A stretch of DNA of 53,660 nt from Martensiomyces pterosporus. Its lineage: Eukaryota; Kickxellomycota; Kickxellomycetes; Kickxellales; Kickxellaceae. The DNA lies in contig MU604011.1 of NCBI GenBank assembly GCA_025201845.1, positions 1-53,660 on the forward strand. Reading direction: 5' to 3'. The notes beneath the pieces were generated by a model. That model was not told the DNA's origin. It saw nothing but the letters and a program-made list of their open reading frames with translations, and made no database searches. Of this stretch, positions 51,601 through 53,660 are shown piece after piece. Position 1 is the first letter of the stretch. Each line of letters opens with the position of its first letter. The translations under genes and the position numbers were made by a program.

Positions 51601-53163
51601 AAGGAGAGGAGCACGCACTACATCCCCGACAACACGCTCTACGAGTACTACCTGCCGGGCTTTGAAGCAGCCATCAATGCGGGTGCTGCCGCGTTGATGC
51701 AGAGCATGGGCAACATGAATGGCGAGGCACTGGTCGAGTCGCCCTTTTACTTGCGCAAGCTGATCCGGGACAAGCTGGGCTTCCGCGGCGTGATGGTGGC
51801 CGACCACGACGAGATTTGGGCCCAGGCAAAGGAGTTCCACACGGCTGCCAACTTCACTGACGCCGTGTTCCTCACCCTCAACAACACGTCCCTGGATATG
51901 AGTGCGGCGTCCACCGACCCGAGCTTCGCACTAGACACTCTGGAGCTCGTGAAATCGGGGAACATCCACGAGGACCGAATCACCGAGTCAGTGGCCCGCA
52001 TTCTGCAGCTCAAGAAAGACCTGGGTCTATTTGACAGGCCCTTTGCGGACTCCAGTCTGGTGGGTACTGTTGGATCAAAGCAGGATGTGGAGGTGGCTTG
52101 CAACGCGGTGCGCGAGTCGCTGACGCTGCTGAAAAACACGCGCAGCGTGTTGCCACTTAAGGAGGATGACAGGGTGTTGTTCATCGGGCCACACCTCAAT
52201 TCGACGGCATTGCTGGGGGGTGGCTGGAACATCCACCGACAGGGACCCACACCTGCAGAGGGCGATTCGGTGTACGAAGGCATGGGCGATACCATCCTGG
52301 CAGGCGTAGCCACTCTGATCAAGAAGCAGCCTGTGTACTTTGAGGGTTTCTCTCTGGGAAGTACGCAGCTGTCGGAAGTCGAGGTTGAGAACATCCTGCG
52401 GGTCGCCAAAGAATCGGAGAAAATTGTCATCGGTCTGGGCGAGTCCATCTACGCCGGCGACCAGGGCGATTTGGATGAACTAGCGCTCGACGCGCAGCAG
52501 GTTGACCTTGTCAAGCGGATCGCCCAATCTGTCGACAAGCCCATCATAGCGCTCCTCGTAGAGGGCCGTCCACGCCTCCTCAAGGAAGTTGCCGATTTGG
52601 CCGACGGTATCATCAACACCTACCTGCCGGGCATGCATGCCGGCCTCCCCATTGCCGAGGTCCTCTACGGCAAGGTGAGTCCCTCGGGAAGGCTGCCGTT
52701 CACCTACCCGAAGCACGAGTACCAGTCGCGGGATACCATCTGGCAAGGGCTGTGGAACGAGTATGCGCCGCAGTGGCCCTTTGGCTTCGGAATCGGGTAC
52801 TCCACCATGGTATATTCGAACCTCAGTGTGGACTCGACTGAGCTGAAGCCCGGAAAGCCTATCACAGTCAGGATCACGATACAGAACGAGGGTCCGCTGG
52901 ATCAGTTTGAGCCCGTGATGCTTTATACTACCCAGAGCTTCCGCACAGGGTATGAGCCGGAGCTGTTCAGACTGAGGGCGTTTAGCAAAGCCGAGATCAA
53001 AACCGGAACGTCCACAGATGTCGCATTTACCTTGACGGCAGAGGAGCTGACATATTATAACAGGGAGCTGGTAAAAGTTATCGACCCATCGCCAGTGAAC
53101 ATCACCATCAACGCGCTGACACCGCAAGAGAGGACAATCACTGTCAACTTGTCAGCCGCCTGA
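48601..53163 (+). CDS. Secreted GH3 beta-glucosidase with giant low-complexity N-terminus
   Basis: A 1520-residue protein starting at the ATG at 48601, with signal-anchor-like SLTPCLLALLFLSSTQA. Residues 50-790 are low complexity: an acidic run, seven-fold PWG-type repeats, Ser/Thr/Val-rich stretches, a seven-copy ATPIAA repeat and poly-Gln. The catalytic GH3 region starts near 791 (EEVWKLVESLTLDEKIGQM). It includes LWGLESVRGANYVKHATMFP, the SFGEDPKLLSSM motif, KHFIGSSTPFNGKERS and the nucleophile region VMVADHDE, with Asp1068 the likely nucleophile. The GH3 C-terminal domain (RESLTLLKNTRSVLPLKEDD; GLGESIYAGDQGDLDEL; GRLPFTYPKHEYQSRD) and a fibronectin-like end domain follow. It hydrolyses beta-linked glucose from oligosaccharides at the wall or outside. 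His follows the nucleophile where Trp is usual. Confidence 0.9.
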   Translation: MARRRAQRSWQSICSLTPCLLALLFLSSTQAHPDSDYDAGVANQLMGSTDADLARDFQASRFYSMPQTPCATRASAKSKRRQLKLTAAKKNKNADDEYHDDESSDDDDSSGDGGYHSHHSSSHSSNYPPLPPFPGYNNNPSPMPPWGYGTNQPQPWGYGTNPPPPWGYATGPAPWGTSTNVPPWSTGTNSPPWSSATNSPPWGHIANSAPSTTSLIFANGGAGGGGAVPVATVFYTAVSVATPTPTPTSNGPMSMGAGSPHTQSPTAAVVHQLVISTLIQTISPSSAPQQAGALPVSVSTVTSTAIIQVHQPQQTSAPLADGRKLNTATTSTSQLSQTAMILGSDSDLSMPTLVNGMFPHESPTSSSTTVLPVTIAVASHQQASGLPISIAITGSTPAISQITIVPQVQTPLSPANVVQQAMAGLPGSPVSVITLAAGLDNGQQVSATLVSGLSQPQTIPAVVPLQAMSLPNGLQNSTSSATIAILSAAATPIAAATPIAAATPIAAATPIAAATPIAAVTPIAAATPIGTAATSAANPASNSGVGALHGVQPAASNVSSQQQQQEQQVQDPHAVLSGASKQMPLQLPRPHIDGASSVQSQQQQQQQQQVAGAKQNTMLPPPAVPRVARPPRSKETDHDEDTFLPHELENGTGHGRFRSDSQASRHRPEVGMTSSTSAAADSAANNETPAGLSRDVRLHQSGDGRGQVTGFDSIRDGWADLLHPTKTAHLPELLNAHVATPEMITLPDSTPEQQARSPNGPRLDPLSPGGAEFYASSPFSPGTPPTAPDKISEEVWKLVESLTLDEKIGQMTQVHVSRLLGRDGSMNLTAVEYWVNKMKVGSFIDSPGNSGGKYSWYSPQTLANMTNAVQEVAMAKGSRIPVLWGLESVRGANYVKHATMFPTGAGLAATFNPTFAYEAGRIAAKDTRASGYQWALAPSADLNVEKRWAQSYLSFGEDPKLLSSMVEYAVRGYQGDYKEDRARVATCVKHFIGSSTPFNGKERSTHYIPDNTLYEYYLPGFEAAINAGAAALMQSMGNMNGEALVESPFYLRKLIRDKLGFRGVMVADHDEIWAQAKEFHTAANFTDAVFLTLNNTSLDMSAASTDPSFALDTLELVKSGNIHEDRITESVARILQLKKDLGLFDRPFADSSLVGTVGSKQDVEVACNAVRESLTLLKNTRSVLPLKEDDRVLFIGPHLNSTALLGGGWNIHRQGPTPAEGDSVYEGMGDTILAGVATLIKKQPVYFEGFSLGSTQLSEVEVENILRVAKESEKIVIGLGESIYAGDQGDLDELALDAQQVDLVKRIAQSVDKPIIALLVEGRPRLLKEVADLADGIINTYLPGMHAGLPIAEVLYGKVSPSGRLPFTYPKHEYQSRDTIWQGLWNEYAPQWPFGFGIGYSTMVYSNLSVDSTELKPGKPITVRITIQNEGPLDQFEPVMLYTTQSFRTGYEPELFRLRAFSKAEIKTGTSTDVAFTLTAEELTYYNRELVKVIDPSPVNITINALTPQERTITVNLSAA
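50062..50187 (+). repeat. 18-base tandem repeat, seven copies
   Basis: Seven in-frame units of GCCGCTGCCACGCCCATT run without a break. The sixth has two substitutions and gives Val for Ala. They encode repeated AATPI hexads in the linker of the GH3 protein. Confidence 0.95.
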
Positions 53164-53414
53164 TGGCGCCACTCCTATTTCTTTCCACTCATTTTCATCT
53201 TCTACTCGCACCATTTTTCACAGTGTGCAGCCACAGGTTCCAAAGCACTATCATTTCCTTTTTGTAATCTTCGTTCAATCATAGCCAATCTTGAAAACAT
53301 GAGTCAAAACATGAGCCGTGGTTGTAGACCAAGCTGTATGTGTGTAACACCGATCAAGGACAGCTCATACTCGGGCGTGATTAGATGTGTGCTACAACAC
53401 ATCACATAAATGGG

Positions 53415-53660
53415 TATATAATGTAATTTGCATGCAGGCAAGGAGGCTGGTATGTGATATCGACAGTCAACTATTGAAAAGGAACAGCCAAAGCGTGTAT
53501 GGTGTTTCTTTTTGCAGCTTTTCACCTCATCTTTTCAGGAAACGAAAAAGAGTAGAAAGACGGCAGCAGCCCAACGTCATGGCAGTAGTCCAACTCGAGG
53601 CAGACCCCGCCCAGATCCTCGACCGTGCATAGGCTCCTGCCAGGAGCTCGCACACCTTAT
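53415..53660 (+). other. Possible start of a gene running off the right edge
   Basis: TATATAAT at 53415-53422 is followed 157 bases later by an ATG at 53579 giving MAVVQLEADPAQILDRA, then a stop at 53630. Two pyrimidine-rich acceptors end near 53517 and 53538. This could be a first exon whose donor precedes the stop, but no strong donor is visible before the window ends. The 250 bases after the GH3 stop look like ordinary 3' sequence. Confidence 0.25.

Noticed and set aside
53387..53632. 81-codon frame at the right edge
   Set aside because: Only its last 17 codons follow a plausible ATG; the earlier part covers the TATA element and acceptor-like sequence.
1..53660. tRNA, rRNA, transposon, CRISPR or biosynthetic cluster
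   Set aside because: No B-box-like tRNA motif, transposase, reverse transcriptase, direct-repeat array or set of pathway enzymes was seen on reading both strands; short RNAs could still have been missed by eye.

Overview
The window looks like nuclear DNA of a filamentous or early-diverging fungus. It carries fungal-type spliceosomal introns, a split mRNA-cap methyltransferase gene, a Vac14 homologue, a Kin1-like kinase, and secreted GH15 and GH3 glycosidases. Coding DNA is GC-rich, most genes are intronless, and low-complexity inserts (poly-Q, poly-D, poly-P) are common. The intron-poor, insert-rich style and the F-box-like family would fit Zoopagomycota/Kickxellomycotina, but that placement is inference and no marker gene here proves it. 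I saw no rRNA, tRNA, transposon or CRISPR array. One 10-N assembly gap lies at 42552-42561.

Layout. 1-1073 (-): 5' part of a secreted Tyr/Thr/Pro repeat protein running off the left edge. 2692-3194 (+): a doubtful two-exon gene. 3536-5560 (+): RED/IK splicing factor, convergent with an F-box-like gene at 5602-7317 (-). 7995-8972 (+): DUF4743/Nudix enzyme. 9516-15074 (+): Kin1/MARK-like kinase, convergent with a GH15 glucoamylase at 15151-16737 (-). 17459-23260 (-): very long Vac14. 24206-25741 (+): Nudix-fold protein that has lost its catalytic glutamates. 26360-28021 (-): CAT-type amino-acid transporter. 30900-31172 (+): small secreted Ser/Pro peptide. 31336-35865 (-): Myb/trihelix regulator split by a 2.25-kb intron. 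39485-41315 (+): three-exon cap guanine-N7 methyltransferase. 41557-41700 (-): C2H2 zinc-finger terminal exon. 42716-43237 (-) and 45061-45261 (-): two related small secreted proteins. 45605-46030 (-): hypothetical. 46264-47979 (+): single-pass membrane protein with an adhesin-like repeat ectodomain. 48601-53163 (+): GH3 beta-glucosidase with a 790-residue low-complexity N-terminal region.

How they fit together. Two groups are mixed. Housekeeping genes (RED, cap methyltransferase, Vac14, Kin1-like, Nudix, transporter) have no obvious TATA box. Secreted and surface genes (repeat protein, glucoamylase, small secreted peptides, adhesin-like protein, beta-glucosidase) mostly have a clear TATA element about 125-260 bases before the ATG. 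The right-hand 11 kb is a run of secreted or surface genes. Its most unusual members are the two small proteins sharing an ALPGxGE...LxRL...PxPxxG...LG module, which I cannot assign to any known family.
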